Origin: Thermoplasmata archaeon
GTDB taxonomy: Archaea > Thermoplasmatota > Thermoplasmata > Halarchaeoplasmatales > Halarchaeoplasmataceae
Assembly: GCA_019594305.1 (NCBI GenBank)
Contig: JAFDTZ010000011.1
Span: forward strand, 1 to 25,486
DNA: 25,486 nt
Direction: 5' to 3'
This document shows, piece by piece, positions 1 to 8,171 of this stretch. Position 1 is the first letter of the stretch; every line of letters starts with the position of its first letter. Both the position numbers and the translations under genes were made by a program. Under the pieces are notes generated by a model. The model was not told the DNA's origin, did no database searches, and saw nothing but the letters and a program-made list of their open reading frames with translations.

Positions 1-472
1 CCTTTACCAGTGATTTTTGTTCTTCGCTCATCTCGCGCAAACTAGATCTTATCTGCAGAATCGCCTCGTAATAATTTCCGTGTATTCGACTGCAAGTTTT
101 ACACTGTACTTTTTTTAGTATTATTCGTGTAGATAGCTCACTATGGACTTTGATCTCGTCGGTGGTGAGTTCAACCTCGATTCTAGCTAAAAAATTTCTG
201 GGGTCCTCTTCTATAAAATCAACATGGAAGGAGTATCTATTTACCTCGGGAGTGATGGTGATCGCGTTATCGATCCTTTCGAGCATTATGGACTTCATGT
301 CTGGTCGTTCCTTCCAGCTGTGCCCCTGTCTGACCGCCCAACACGAGGTACACACATCGATATCAAGATGTTCGACTATTTCGGCCTGCAATTTTTTACC
401 GTAGCACTCTTCACAAAGGCTGTCATAGAGCTTTTCCGGTTCCTTACCACACTCGACGCAAAACATATTCAT
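1..472 (-). CDS. nmd3: Archaeal NMD3-like protein, N-terminal part (cut by window start)
   Basis: The minus strand reads open from an ATG at 472 (second ATG at 466) to the window edge, 157 residues. Visible cysteine pairs are C5/C8, C20/C23, C41/C44 and C124/C127, followed by a GNYYEAILQIR stretch; this CxxC series and the 'YYEA-LQ-R' signature are typical of NMD3. In eukaryotes NMD3 is the nuclear export adaptor of the 60S subunit; the archaeal form is thought to act in late large-subunit maturation, but its role is not settled. It lies 9 nt after the DUF424 gene and is probably the third gene of the MCM operon. The C-terminal part lies outside the window. Recognition is from motif memory, and the family call is strong. 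Confidence 0.88.
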   Translation of the reverse strand, partial: MNMFCVECGKEPEKLYDSLCEECYGKKLQAEIVEHLDIDVCTSCWAVRQGHSWKERPDMKSIMLERIDNAITITPEVNRYSFHVDFIEEDPRNFLARIEVELTTDEIKVHSELSTRIILKKVQCKTCSRIHGNYYEAILQIRSSLREMSEEQKSLVK

Positions 473-481
473 ATAAGATAT

Positions 482-754
482 TTACATACGAACTATTTGA
501 AGATGAGGGATACCGTCGACCCATAGAACATCTTCCTCCATTCCAAAACCGTTGTCTATAGCGGTATTCACCGTTCTTTCACCCACTAGATTGGCAATAG
601 TACTTCTCATAATCTGAATGTTAAGCCCTTTTCCATCGGTTGTTTCTCCTTGATAGAATGATCTTTTCACCGAAAGACATATCTCACCCTTTTTGAATTT
701 TTTACCTAATAGGTCTTTGTCGCAGGCTGCTAAGAGTATTTCTTCGCCTTGCAA
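482..754 (-). CDS. DUF424 family protein
   Basis: A 90-residue protein with the DUF424 pattern: AACDKDLLGKKF near the N-terminus, a central SFYQGE segment, STIANLVGE, and a C-terminal GIPHLQ-R. DUF424 is a small conserved archaeal family of unknown function, commonly next to translation or replication genes, as here between MCM and NMD3. The only usual start codon is TTG at 754. The codons just upstream (reading K-V-Y before the TTG) also look like the family's N-terminal strand, and the frame is open back to the MCM stop codon, so the true start is uncertain. An A/T-rich element near 771-783 could be an internal promoter. Confidence 0.85.
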   Translation of the reverse strand: MQGEEILLAACDKDLLGKKFKKGEICLSVKRSFYQGETTDGKGLNIQIMRSTIANLVGERTVNTAIDNGFGMEEDVLWVDGIPHLQIVRM

Positions 755-793
755 GTATACCTTATAGCTGATATATATTTTAACACATCCCGG

Positions 794-2860
794 TCAGCTC
801 AATTTATATTTGTCGTGTACTGGTTCATATATCTGTCCGTTTTTTCTCATTCGCTTCAGTTCCTTGACTGCTTTTTCTCTAGATATACCTTTCTCTTCGG
901 CATCCTTAATAATATCTTCCTTGGGCACACCACCTTCGTGAATATTTTGGAGGCTCCTGATTATCTCTCTCATCTCGTGCAGTGTTGTCCTCTCGGAATG
1001 TGAAACCTCCGAGGCCACCATGTCAATATCCCAACCCCTTTCAGTGTAGGCAACCTTATTAAGAAAATGTTTGGTAACATTGATCGCCCTTTCAGCATCG
1101 ACCGTAGTTATGGTATCTCTCAAATGTGCACGTGCACTTGCTTCAGAAAGGCGAACCAGAGACTCCAGTTGTCTTGCGGTTATGGGTATAGAGTCTCCTT
1201 CTTCGCCCTCGCCCCGTATTTGAAGATAAAATTCTCGCATCCGATCTATGCTCTCTTCTGTCATCACCGGATAAATCCGTTTTGCGTATGCCACGTATTT
1301 ACGTAAAAACTCCTTTTCAAATTTAGGTTTCAACATCTCATCCGGTTCGTATCTATCGTCGCCCATCATCCTTTCACCTTCCCTATGGGCGGAAAGAATG
1401 TGTACCGCTATGTTCCTGTCGTCTTCTTTGTTGGGTACGTCCTTCAATGCAAAAATTAGATCGAACCTTGATATGAGAGGCGGTGGAAGGTTGATCTGCT
1501 GCGATATATTCTCGTGGGGTTCGAAACGCCCGTATCTGGGGTTGGCGGCACCGAGTAGAGCACATCTCGAGTTCAACCTTGCATTTATGCCGGCTTTGGC
1601 TATGGATATTGTCTGTTGTTCCATCGCCTCGTGCATTGAACTCCTATCTTCGCTCCTCATCTTATCTAACTCGTCCACTGCGGCAATACCTTTATCCGCA
1701 AGTACTAGGGTTCCTGCTTCCAATATCCATCTGCTCTCACCCATCACCTCTTCCCTGATGGCCGCCGCTGTGAGACCCGCTCCTGTAGAGCCTCTCCCCG
1801 AGGCATACATACCTCTGGGTGAGAGGTCTGATATGTACCTTAGTAACATACTCTTTGCCGTTCCGGGGTCCCCTACCAGTAATACATGTATATCACCCCT
1901 TATCTTCTGCCCGTCCGGCATGGTCTTTCTAACCCCTCCGAACAGCTGAAGTGCCAGTCCCATCTTTTCCTCTCTTAAACCGAATAGGGTCGGTGAGATA
2001 GAATCTACGATCTTGTTGAATACCTTTTCATCCTTAGCGGCCTCCTCTATAGCTTCCTTGTCCTCCTCGGAAAGTTCGACTTCTTCGTACTCGTATTGCC
2101 TTATCTCTATGCTGTTCACACGTATGAATATGTTATATGTCCTTGAATCGCCGCCTCCCTTTCCCGATTTAGGTTCTCCATCAAGTATGCCGTTTATGGT
2201 TATCCGGTCACCCGGAGATATTTTTCCCACGAGATCCTCCTCTACCCACCCCTTCAGCCGCTGGGGCTGGTCGCCGCCGCGAAGACCCTCGGGGCTCTCC
2301 TGCACCTCCAGATTCTGATAATCCGTGAAGAGCGATTCCTCTAACCTTAGGAAGAACCTTGTCTTCTGGGCGGATTTACCGCATCCGGCACATTCATGTG
2401 GGCCTTCGATATTTCCTCCTTCTTGTTCAATACGTGTGATTTCGTCACATCGCACGCATTTGAAAGCCGCTACTGATAGGCGAGGGCGTACCTCGGTTAC
2501 TTTCCTTACCAGGCCGTCTATCGTGATGAATTTCATCAAATCCTCCGCACGTATATCACGTATCGATCTATTGGCTGCTTCAGGCAGTTTTTGAATCCTG
2601 ATAAAGATGTGAACATTTTCGTACGGTTTGCCTAGAATTTCTGAGATAGATTCCTCCCCCTGGGCGAAGGCTCGCTTCGGATGGTTCAATACATAGGCCG
2701 GGAAATCGTCTCCAAAATACAGTATCATATCTTCGTAAAAAATGTTGATGGACATCTCGTCGGGATAGTTGTCTGCTATCTTCACTAGCTCAGGGTATCG
2801 TTCTTCCTCGAAGTATTCCTTGAACTTTTGTTTGATTTCTGCATTGGTGTACTCTTTCAT
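794..2860 (-). CDS. mcm: Replicative DNA helicase MCM
   Basis: A 688-residue minichromosome maintenance helicase, the ATP-driven unwinding motor of archaeal replication forks, working as a ring hexamer. Visible in order: the N-terminal domain with a zinc finger (C135/C138, C157/C160), the MCM AAA+ core with Walker A GDPGTAKS (330-337), Walker B ending in DELD (396-399), sensor-1 asparagine in GAANPRYGRF (about 440) and the arginine finger ISRFD (about 463-467), then a C-terminal winged helix ending in an IYEP motif. The ATG at 2860 was chosen because GGAG lies at 2869-2872 and an A/T-rich box (GTTAAAAAC) near 2900; the frame stays open upstream to 3055, but that stretch does not resemble MCM and overlaps another gene. 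Length is normal and all motifs are intact. Confidence 0.97.
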   Translation of the reverse strand: MKEYTNAEIKQKFKEYFEEERYPELVKIADNYPDEMSINIFYEDMILYFGDDFPAYVLNHPKRAFAQGEESISEILGKPYENVHIFIRIQKLPEAANRSIRDIRAEDLMKFITIDGLVRKVTEVRPRLSVAAFKCVRCDEITRIEQEGGNIEGPHECAGCGKSAQKTRFFLRLEESLFTDYQNLEVQESPEGLRGGDQPQRLKGWVEEDLVGKISPGDRITINGILDGEPKSGKGGGDSRTYNIFIRVNSIEIRQYEYEEVELSEEDKEAIEEAAKDEKVFNKIVDSISPTLFGLREEKMGLALQLFGGVRKTMPDGQKIRGDIHVLLVGDPGTAKSMLLRYISDLSPRGMYASGRGSTGAGLTAAAIREEVMGESRWILEAGTLVLADKGIAAVDELDKMRSEDRSSMHEAMEQQTISIAKAGINARLNSRCALLGAANPRYGRFEPHENISQQINLPPPLISRFDLIFALKDVPNKEDDRNIAVHILSAHREGERMMGDDRYEPDEMLKPKFEKEFLRKYVAYAKRIYPVMTEESIDRMREFYLQIRGEGEEGDSIPITARQLESLVRLSEASARAHLRDTITTVDAERAINVTKHFLNKVAYTERGWDIDMVASEVSHSERTTLHEMREIIRSLQNIHEGGVPKEDIIKDAEEKGISREKAVKELKRMRKNGQIYEPVHDKYKLS

Positions 2861-2990
2861 CGATATATCTCCAGGGAAACACCCCATAGATAGATGCGTT
2901 TTTAACCTTTTTGGGATGTTTGCAACACACCTTTGAGTTCGCTGGTAAAAGGCATGATTCCCAGGTTTTTTTCGTGCCCCTCGCTTTTTT

Positions 2991-3007
2991 TTGATAGTAA
3001 GTATCAA
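2991..3007. repeat. Inverted repeat at the 3' end of the truncated PAP2 gene
   Basis: TTGATA and TATCAA form a perfect 6-bp inverted repeat around a 5-nt loop, overlapping the PAP2 stop codon. On the plus strand it is flanked by T runs on both sides; on the minus strand, the direction of the gene, it is followed by A residues. It therefore does not behave as a normal terminator for PAP2. It may mark the truncation breakpoint or be chance in A/T-rich DNA. Confidence 0.35.
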
Positions 3008-3525
3008 TTTTTCTGCGAAGGTTGGCTTTCGGATATATTTAAAATGAAAATACAAAGACTTGCGAAAAAAATTACAGTTCCTATCGTATGACCGCTCGGA
3101 TAGGAATATTCGGATAAAAAGGGTAAGCTCCTGTGGACTGTTTCGCTAAGCTCCGGTCTAGGTCTTGCCATCGATTCCTTTATCATTTGATAAGTGACGA
3201 ATGATATAGACAGAGCCAAAAAGACAAAGAAGGCTTTTATCATCTCTTTTTTGACAGCCAATATAAAAAGTAAACTAAGAGACAGACTTAAAATTATCCG
3301 TGTACTTCCCATGAAAGCGATCACTCTGGCCCAATCGCCCCCCGCCCCATATATATAATAGAATGCAGCGTCATCTAGCTTTTGGAGCGAGCCGTTCAAC
3401 ATAGCTAGAGTAAATACGACAAAGGACCCGAAAAACACGACGGCATATAATTTGTATCTACGACAAAGGTATTTCTCGGTAGCTTCGTAGATATATGAAA
3501 AACCATATTCATGATACTTTATCAC
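3004..3525 (-). CDS. PAP2-family phosphatase, C-terminally truncated, probably non-functional
   Basis: A 173-residue membrane protein beginning at a GTG codon. It has several hydrophobic segments and the first two PAP2 phosphatase motifs: KESMARPRP (116-124) and PSGH (143-146). PAP2 enzymes dephosphorylate lipid phosphates such as undecaprenyl diphosphate or phosphatidate at the membrane. The third motif (SR-x5-H-x3-D, supplying the nucleophilic histidine and its aspartate) is absent: the protein ends about 27 residues after PSGH, and I found no continuation in the other frames before the MCM start. It is therefore probably inactive. It sits beside another gene relic (3496-3729), which suggests a decaying region. 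Confidence 0.7.
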   Translation of the reverse strand: MIKYHEYGFSYIYEATEKYLCRRYKLYAVVFFGSFVVFTLAMLNGSLQKLDDAAFYYIYGAGGDWARVIAFMGSTRIILSLSLSLLFILAVKKEMIKAFFVFLALSISFVTYQMIKESMARPRPELSETVHRSLPFLSEYSYPSGHTIGTVIFFASLCIFILNISESQPSQKN

Positions 3526-3729
3526 ACTATGAGATACATCTGAACGACGGCGACTGGATAAACATTGGTGATGATACTCATCACACCTTCGATAGATATA
3601 TCCGTGAGGGCGGTGGATACCGATGGAAACGAAGCCACGGACACAAGCAGCTTCACCGTGGACACGGGCGTGGATATGGGTGAAGAAGACTTAGAACTCG
3701 AAGATGCGGACCCGCCGCAAACAGAATGA
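3496..3729 (+). pseudogene. Relic of an Ig-like (cadherin/BIG-type) surface protein, frameshifted
   Basis: Two reading frames together resemble one Ig-like repeat. In the first (about 3525-3590) the plus strand encodes YEIHLNDGDWINIGDDTHHTF, matching the 'Y-SLDGG-W-..-HTF' half of such domains. In a different frame from about 3589 it encodes ISVRAVDTDGNEATDTSSF then TVDTG and an acidic tail to a TGA at 3727-3729, matching the closing strands. No start codon with a promoter serves either part, and the second frame is closed upstream by a TAA at 3559-3561. I infer a decayed C-terminal piece of a secreted or surface-anchored protein, with a frameshift plus a small deletion near 3587-3600. Confidence 0.6.
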
Positions 3730-3760
3730 ATTCATTTTAAATTTCGTCCTACATCACCAC

Positions 3761-3770
3761 AAATATAATA
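3761..3770 (+). promoter_or_regulatory. TATA-like element of nadE
   Basis: AAATATAATA is centred about 28 nt before the nadE ATG, so transcription should begin within a few bases of the start codon (leaderless or nearly so). Confidence 0.55.
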
Positions 3771-3793
3771 TCCGCTGTCTTTAATGTAGTATC

Positions 3794-4600
3794 ATGAAAG
3801 CCTTTGACGATACCATCGACGAGCAGATAGTGATAATCAAAGAATTCATCCGTGATAAGGTGGATAAAACAGGCGCCAAAGGAGTGGTTCTAGGCCTCAG
3901 TGGCGGTCTTGACTCTGCGGTAATCCTTAAACTGTGCCTCGACGCCTTATCACCAAAACAGGTGTACTGCCTGATAATGCCCGAAAGTGCAACTCCCGAT
4001 AAAGATACCGAAGATGCAAAATGGCTTGCCGAAAAGTGGGACGTACCCTACGAGGTAATAGACATAAACAACATACTGGAATCCTTCGCTGCGGATGCGG
4101 ATGATAAAATAGCAATTGCTAACCTCAAGGCACGGATAAGGATGTGCCTTGAATACTATCATGCGAACGTCAAAAATTTTCTGGTTGTAGGGACGTCAAA
4201 TAAGAGTGAGCTACTGACGGGATATACCACAAAATACGGTGACAGCGCAGCGGATTTTCTCCCGATAGGCGACATCTTCAAGAGCGATCTTGATGCACTT
4301 GCGGAACACATCGACGTTCCGGAAAGATTCCGCCAAAAACCCCCACGAGCCGGCTTGTGGGAGGGCCAGACAGACGAAAAAGAGCTGGGATACGGCTACG
4401 AAGAGTTGGACAGCGTGTTAAAAGGTTTGGAAAGTCTTGCTTCAGTAGAAGAAATAGCTAAAAGGACGGGTATGGCGGAAGAAGATATTCATAAAATCAA
4501 AGAGATGGTCGTAAAGAGCGCGCACAAAAGGAAAATACCCCCCGTGTTGAAATTGAGGAAGAGAACGGTGGGACTGGACTGGAGAGAGTTTTCGCACTGA
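3794..4600 (+). CDS. nadE: NH3-dependent NAD+ synthetase
   Basis: A 268-residue cytosolic N-type ATP pyrophosphatase that amidates nicotinic acid adenine dinucleotide to NAD+, the last step of NAD biosynthesis. The PP-loop SGGLDS lies at 36-41. Further family landmarks are the LKARIRM stretch, GTSNKSELLTGYTTKYGDSAADFLPIGD (shown here only as a landmark), and PPRAGLWEGQTDE-ELG near the C-terminus. There is no glutaminase domain, so free ammonia or a partner would supply nitrogen; this is the usual short form. The ATG is preceded by a TATA-like box. The UPF0200 gene starts 4 nt after its stop, so the two are likely co-transcribed. Confidence 0.96.
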   Translation: MKAFDDTIDEQIVIIKEFIRDKVDKTGAKGVVLGLSGGLDSAVILKLCLDALSPKQVYCLIMPESATPDKDTEDAKWLAEKWDVPYEVIDINNILESFAADADDKIAIANLKARIRMCLEYYHANVKNFLVVGTSNKSELLTGYTTKYGDSAADFLPIGDIFKSDLDALAEHIDVPERFRQKPPRAGLWEGQTDEKELGYGYEELDSVLKGLESLASVEEIAKRTGMAEEDIHKIKEMVVKSAHKRKIPPVLKLRKRTVGLDWREFSH

Positions 4601-4604
4601 TAAC

Positions 4605-5156
4605 ATGACTACCATACTGCTCACAGGTATGCCGGGCTGCGGTAAAGAAGAGTTCCTAAAGGCAGTTATCGAGTTGGGATACGATGTAATCCGTATGGGA
4701 GATGTCGTCCGGGATTATGCACGTAAAGAAGGTATTCCCGGTGACGACAGGAACATAGGAAACTTCGCCGGTCTGGAACGAAAAAAACACCACCCCGCCA
4801 TCTGGGCAGAGAGAACTTTGGAACGATTGACGGACTCGAACTCAGTAATCGACGGTGTGAGAAGCTATGATGAAGTTGACCGTTTCAAAAATAGTCTCGG
4901 TACTGAACTTATGGTAGTGGCGGTCCACGCATCTCCGGTGACCAGATTCGAGAGATTGCAGGATAGAGCACGGGACGATGCACCAGGTACAAGAGCGGAA
5001 TTCGATAGAAGGGACGAGAGGGAGCTGCGTTGGGGGTTGGGCAGTCTGATAGCAAGGGCCGATATTATGCTGGTTAACGAGGGAACACTTGAGGAATTTA
5101 GGAAGGACGCGAAGAAACTACTGGAAACGGTAAGTTCTCAACACGAAACTTTATAA
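4605..5156 (+). CDS. UPF0200 P-loop kinase-like protein
   Basis: 183 residues with a P-loop TGMPGCGK (7-14), a RMGDVVR motif, an IDGVRS segment after a hydrophobic strand, HASPVTRFERL, and DERELRWG followed by VNEGTLEEF near the end. This order is that of archaeal UPF0200, a nucleoside-monophosphate-kinase-like family sometimes annotated as dephospho-CoA kinase-like; its substrate is not established to my knowledge. It directly follows nadE with 4 nt between them, so a role in nucleotide cofactor metabolism is a reasonable inference. Its stop codon overlaps the TATA box of the next gene. Confidence 0.85.
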   Translation: MTTILLTGMPGCGKEEFLKAVIELGYDVIRMGDVVRDYARKEGIPGDDRNIGNFAGLERKKHHPAIWAERTLERLTDSNSVIDGVRSYDEVDRFKNSLGTELMVVAVHASPVTRFERLQDRARDDAPGTRAEFDRRDERELRWGLGSLIARADIMLVNEGTLEEFRKDAKKLLETVSSQHETL

Positions 5157-5160
5157 ATAT
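5151..5160 (+). promoter_or_regulatory. TATA box for the Ig-tailed membrane protein gene
   Basis: TTATAAATAT is centred about 28 nt before the ATG at 5183 and overlaps the stop of the upstream gene, predicting a leaderless mRNA. Confidence 0.6.
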
Positions 5161-5182
5161 CAAGTATAACTCCCTTACCAAG

Positions 5183-5878
5183 ATGTCAAAGAAGAGAAAG
5201 AAGGAAGACAAAGAAGAAGATGAAGATTTTTCATTCCCAGAGTTTGACAGGGTAGAGTACATGAAGGACGAGATCAACAAAGGCAAATCCGTTCTTATCA
5301 CCATAGCGATCGCACCTGTCTTTTCCTACATCTCTTTTAAGATATTCGAGTTCACCATGGAATGGACCCTGGGTTTTTTGATTTTCTTCCTAGGGATATA
5401 CCTTTTAGGCCCTATCCACAAGCAACTGAAGATAGACCTAGAAAAATTCGGTAAAAAGGAGTATGCAATGAATTGGGCCATGTTCTTCTTCACCTGGTTG
5501 ATAGTATGGATAATACTGATGAACCCTCCTTTCAGCGATTTTACAGACCCCACCCTCAATCGGTTCAGAATCGGTGTGCTGACGGATCAAGAAAACAACA
5601 CGTGGGAACCCATAGAAGAAGTGGATTTGATCAACGGAGAGACCTACACGATTAACGTGACTGCAAAGATAACGGATAACGTGGGAGTAAAACATGATAG
5701 TGTAAACATAGAATTTCAGGGAAATTATTATCAGATGAGACTGGTCGATGAACACACTTACAGGATAGTATTCGAAAATGTTACCGCACGAACTAACGAA
5801 TACATTTTCGAAGTTTTTATGGAAGATGTTAACGGCAACACTGCTTCGGAAGTAATAGAAAGAACTATCGGCACGTAA
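5183..5878 (+). CDS. Membrane protein with C-terminal Ig-like domain, function unknown
   Basis: 231 residues. The first 20 are highly charged (lysine and glutamate rich). Three hydrophobic segments follow at about 36-58, 60-77 and 93-113, each long enough to span the membrane. The rest (about 120-231) is a beta-rich segment with the style of an Ig/fibronectin-like domain (ITDNVGVKHDSVNIEF early, DVNGNTASEVIERTI at the end), probably outside the cell. I do not recognise a named family. The start is supported by a TATA box at the leaderless distance. It lies between UPF0200 and cdc48, all on the plus strand, but has its own promoter signal. Confidence 0.75.
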   Translation: MSKKRKKEDKEEDEDFSFPEFDRVEYMKDEINKGKSVLITIAIAPVFSYISFKIFEFTMEWTLGFLIFFLGIYLLGPIHKQLKIDLEKFGKKEYAMNWAMFFFTWLIVWIILMNPPFSDFTDPTLNRFRIGVLTDQENNTWEPIEEVDLINGETYTINVTAKITDNVGVKHDSVNIEFQGNYYQMRLVDEHTYRIVFENVTARTNEYIFEVFMEDVNGNTASEVIERTIGT

Positions 5879-5898
5879 AGAGCCCTACGTCCACAAAC

Positions 5899-5908
5899 AT
5901 TTAATAAC
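5899..5908 (+). promoter_or_regulatory. TATA-like element of cdc48
   Basis: ATTTAATAAC is centred about 34 nt before the ATG at 5938 but only about 7 nt before an earlier in-frame ATG at 5911. A transcript starting about 27 nt downstream could not contain the 5911 codon, so 5938 is the preferred start. Confidence 0.5.
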
Positions 5909-5937
5909 GTATGTCGCACTTACCGATATCGGATCAA

Positions 5938-8139
5938 ATGGCAAAGAAATTAATCTTAACGGTGATGGCGGCTCCCCAGGAAGATGTAGGAAGGAGTCGG
6001 GCGAGACTGGGCCCAAAAACAAGGCTGGAATTGGATGTTGAATTAGGCGATGCCGTAAAGATCAAAGGAGAAAGAGAAACTGTAGCAAAGGTATTCAGAC
6101 TTTCACAGGAGGAAGAGGGAAAAGGTATCATCTGTATAGACGGACTGGTAAGAAAGAACGCAAAGGTATCGGTCAACGATAGGGTTGAGGTATCAAAAAT
6201 AGATTTGAAACCGGCTAAGAAGATCGTTATCGCCCCGTTGATCGAAGAGGGGAACATACTGAGGTTCGGCGAGTATATAGACACTTTTGTTCGTAAAAGA
6301 TTGATGAAGCGGCCTATAATGACAGGAGATGCAATCGTAATCCCCGGCATATCCCTTATGGGAGGTAACGTACCATTTAAGGTGACATCCACATTCCCCC
6401 AAGAACCCCTGATGGTCACTGAAGACACTGAGATAGTGGTTAAAGAAGAGCCTGTTAAGGAAAAGGAGATGATCAGCGCTACCACGGTAACCTACGAAGA
6501 TGTCGGCGGTCTCGATGAAGAGTTGCAGAGGGTGAAGGAGATGATAGAGCTCCCGCTTAGGCACCCGGACCTCTTTAAAAGATTGGGCATCGAACCGCCA
6601 AAGGGTGTACTTCTTCACGGCCCTCCTGGCACTGGAAAAACTTGGATAGCGAAGGCGGTGGCCAACGAATCCGGGGCCAGCTTTTATTCAGTTCAAGGTC
6701 CGGAAATCATGTCGAAGTATTACGGACAGAGCGAAGGAAAATTAAGGGAAAAGTTCGAAGAGGCGAAGGAACATTCGCCGTCAATAATATTCATCGACGA
6801 ACTGGATTCCATAGCACCCAAGAGAGACGACGTGAAGGGAGAGGTCGAGCGAAGGGTTGTAGCACAGCTTCTAACACTCATGGACGGATTGACCCAAAGA
6901 GGAGAGACAATCGTTATTGCGGCAACCAACAGGATAGATGCCATAGACCAAGCCCTCAGACGCCCGGGGAGATTTGACAGAGAGATAGAGATAGGATTAC
7001 CGGATAGGGATGGAAGGAAGGATATATTGCTAATACACACAAGAGGCATGCCCCTAGCCGAAGATGTGGACCTTGACGGATTCGCCTCAATGACCCATGG
7101 TTTCGCCGGCGCCGATCTGGAGTCGCTGGCAAAGGAAGCGGCGATGCGGGCTCTGAGAAGATATATTCCGGAATTTAACTTGGGCGAACCGATACCTAGA
7201 GATGTATTAGAGAAGATGGAGGTCCGACAGCAAGATTTTATCAACGCCCTAAGGGATATAGAACCCAGCAGCCTGAGGGAGATAATGGTGGAAGTTCCGG
7301 AGGTGTCCTGGGAGAAAGTTGGTGGTTTAAAAGATATAAAAGAGCGTTTAATCGACTCGGTTCAACGTCCGATCACCGAACCGTGGTCCTTTGATGAGAT
7401 GGGAATATCTCCACCTAAGGGAATACTACTTTACGGCCCTCCGGGCACGGGTAAGACACTTCTAGCACATGCGGTCGCCCATGAATGCGAGGCAAACTTC
7501 ATATCTGTCAACGGACCCGAGATACTATCTAAATGGGTGGGAGAAAGTGAGAAGGCCATAAGAGAGATATTTAAAAAGGCAAGACAGGCATCGCCTTCAA
7601 TAGTATTCCTGGACGAGTTGGATGCTTTAGCACCCGAAAGGGGAAACGAAGAATATACAAGTGTAACGGACAGGGTTGTCAACCAACTCCTAACCAGTCT
7701 GGACGGAATAGACACAAGCAGAATAGTTATCCTGGGGGCGACCAATCGTCCGGATAGGGTGGACTGTGCCCTCCTCAGAGGGGGTCGATTTGACCAGAGA
7801 ATGGCTGTACCGATCCCCAATGAAGAGGAAAGAAAGGAAATATTCAAGGTGCACACAAAGGATATGCCGCTTGAAAAAGGAATCGAATTCTCTAAATTAG
7901 TAATTAAAACCGAATCCTTTGTGGGAGCAGATATCGAATCGCTTTGCAGGGAGGCGGGTATGCAAGCCATCAAGGAAGGTAAGAAGAAAGTATCTATGCC
8001 GCATTTCACAAAAGCCCTAGAAGTTGTATCACCCTCAATCGATGAAGAAACCATCAGTATGTATGAAGATATAGAAAAACTCATGGAAAAGACCTTCCGT
8101 AAGAAGAAAGGTTATAATGGGGTTGGTCTATACCGGTGA
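5938..8139 (+). CDS. cdc48: AAA+ ATPase CDC48/VAT (p97 homologue)
   Basis: About 733 residues: a double-psi-barrel-type N domain (about 1-180) and two AAA+ rings. D1 has Walker A GPPGTGKT (228-235) and Walker B IIFIDELD (283-290); D2 has a second GPPGTGKT (500-507) and VFLDELD (556-562). Both Walker B elements keep the catalytic glutamate. CDC48/VAT is a hexameric unfoldase that threads proteins for degradation or remodelling in the cytosol. The C-terminus is G-L-Y-R, a hydrophobic-Tyr-X ending like that which docks PAN and archaeal CDC48 onto the 20S proteasome. Start 5938 (MAKKLIL) was preferred over 5911 on promoter spacing and family N-terminus. The PRC-barrel gene follows after a short gap. 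Confidence 0.97.
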   Translation: MAKKLILTVMAAPQEDVGRSRARLGPKTRLELDVELGDAVKIKGERETVAKVFRLSQEEEGKGIICIDGLVRKNAKVSVNDRVEVSKIDLKPAKKIVIAPLIEEGNILRFGEYIDTFVRKRLMKRPIMTGDAIVIPGISLMGGNVPFKVTSTFPQEPLMVTEDTEIVVKEEPVKEKEMISATTVTYEDVGGLDEELQRVKEMIELPLRHPDLFKRLGIEPPKGVLLHGPPGTGKTWIAKAVANESGASFYSVQGPEIMSKYYGQSEGKLREKFEEAKEHSPSIIFIDELDSIAPKRDDVKGEVERRVVAQLLTLMDGLTQRGETIVIAATNRIDAIDQALRRPGRFDREIEIGLPDRDGRKDILLIHTRGMPLAEDVDLDGFASMTHGFAGADLESLAKEAAMRALRRYIPEFNLGEPIPRDVLEKMEVRQQDFINALRDIEPSSLREIMVEVPEVSWEKVGGLKDIKERLIDSVQRPITEPWSFDEMGISPPKGILLYGPPGTGKTLLAHAVAHECEANFISVNGPEILSKWVGESEKAIREIFKKARQASPSIVFLDELDALAPERGNEEYTSVTDRVVNQLLTSLDGIDTSRIVILGATNRPDRVDCALLRGGRFDQRMAVPIPNEEERKEIFKVHTKDMPLEKGIEFSKLVIKTESFVGADIESLCREAGMQAIKEGKKKVSMPHFTKALEVVSPSIDEETISMYEDIEKLMEKTFRKKKGYNGVGLYR

Positions 8140-8158
8140 TAAAAATATAGTAATATAT

Positions 8159-8163
8159 GGAGG
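8159..8163 (+). promoter_or_regulatory. Shine-Dalgarno site that sets the PRC-barrel start
   Basis: GGAGG lies 8 nt before the ATG at 8172, making that codon a better start than the in-frame ATG at 8157, which overlaps the site. Confidence 0.65.
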
Positions 8164-8171
8164 CAAACAGT

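Noticed and set aside
1398..1949. Open frame of 183 codons on the plus strand inside mcm
   Set aside because: It is antisense to the intact MCM AAA+ core, has no family resemblance, and has no promoter or ribosome site.
2861..3055. Upstream extension of the MCM reading frame
   Set aside because: Basic, low-complexity residues unlike MCM, overlapping the PAP2 gene; the ATG at 2860 has GGAG and a promoter box.
7431..8084. Open frame of 217 codons on the minus strand inside cdc48
   Set aside because: Serine-rich antisense shadow of the D2 ATPase domain; no recognisable motif.
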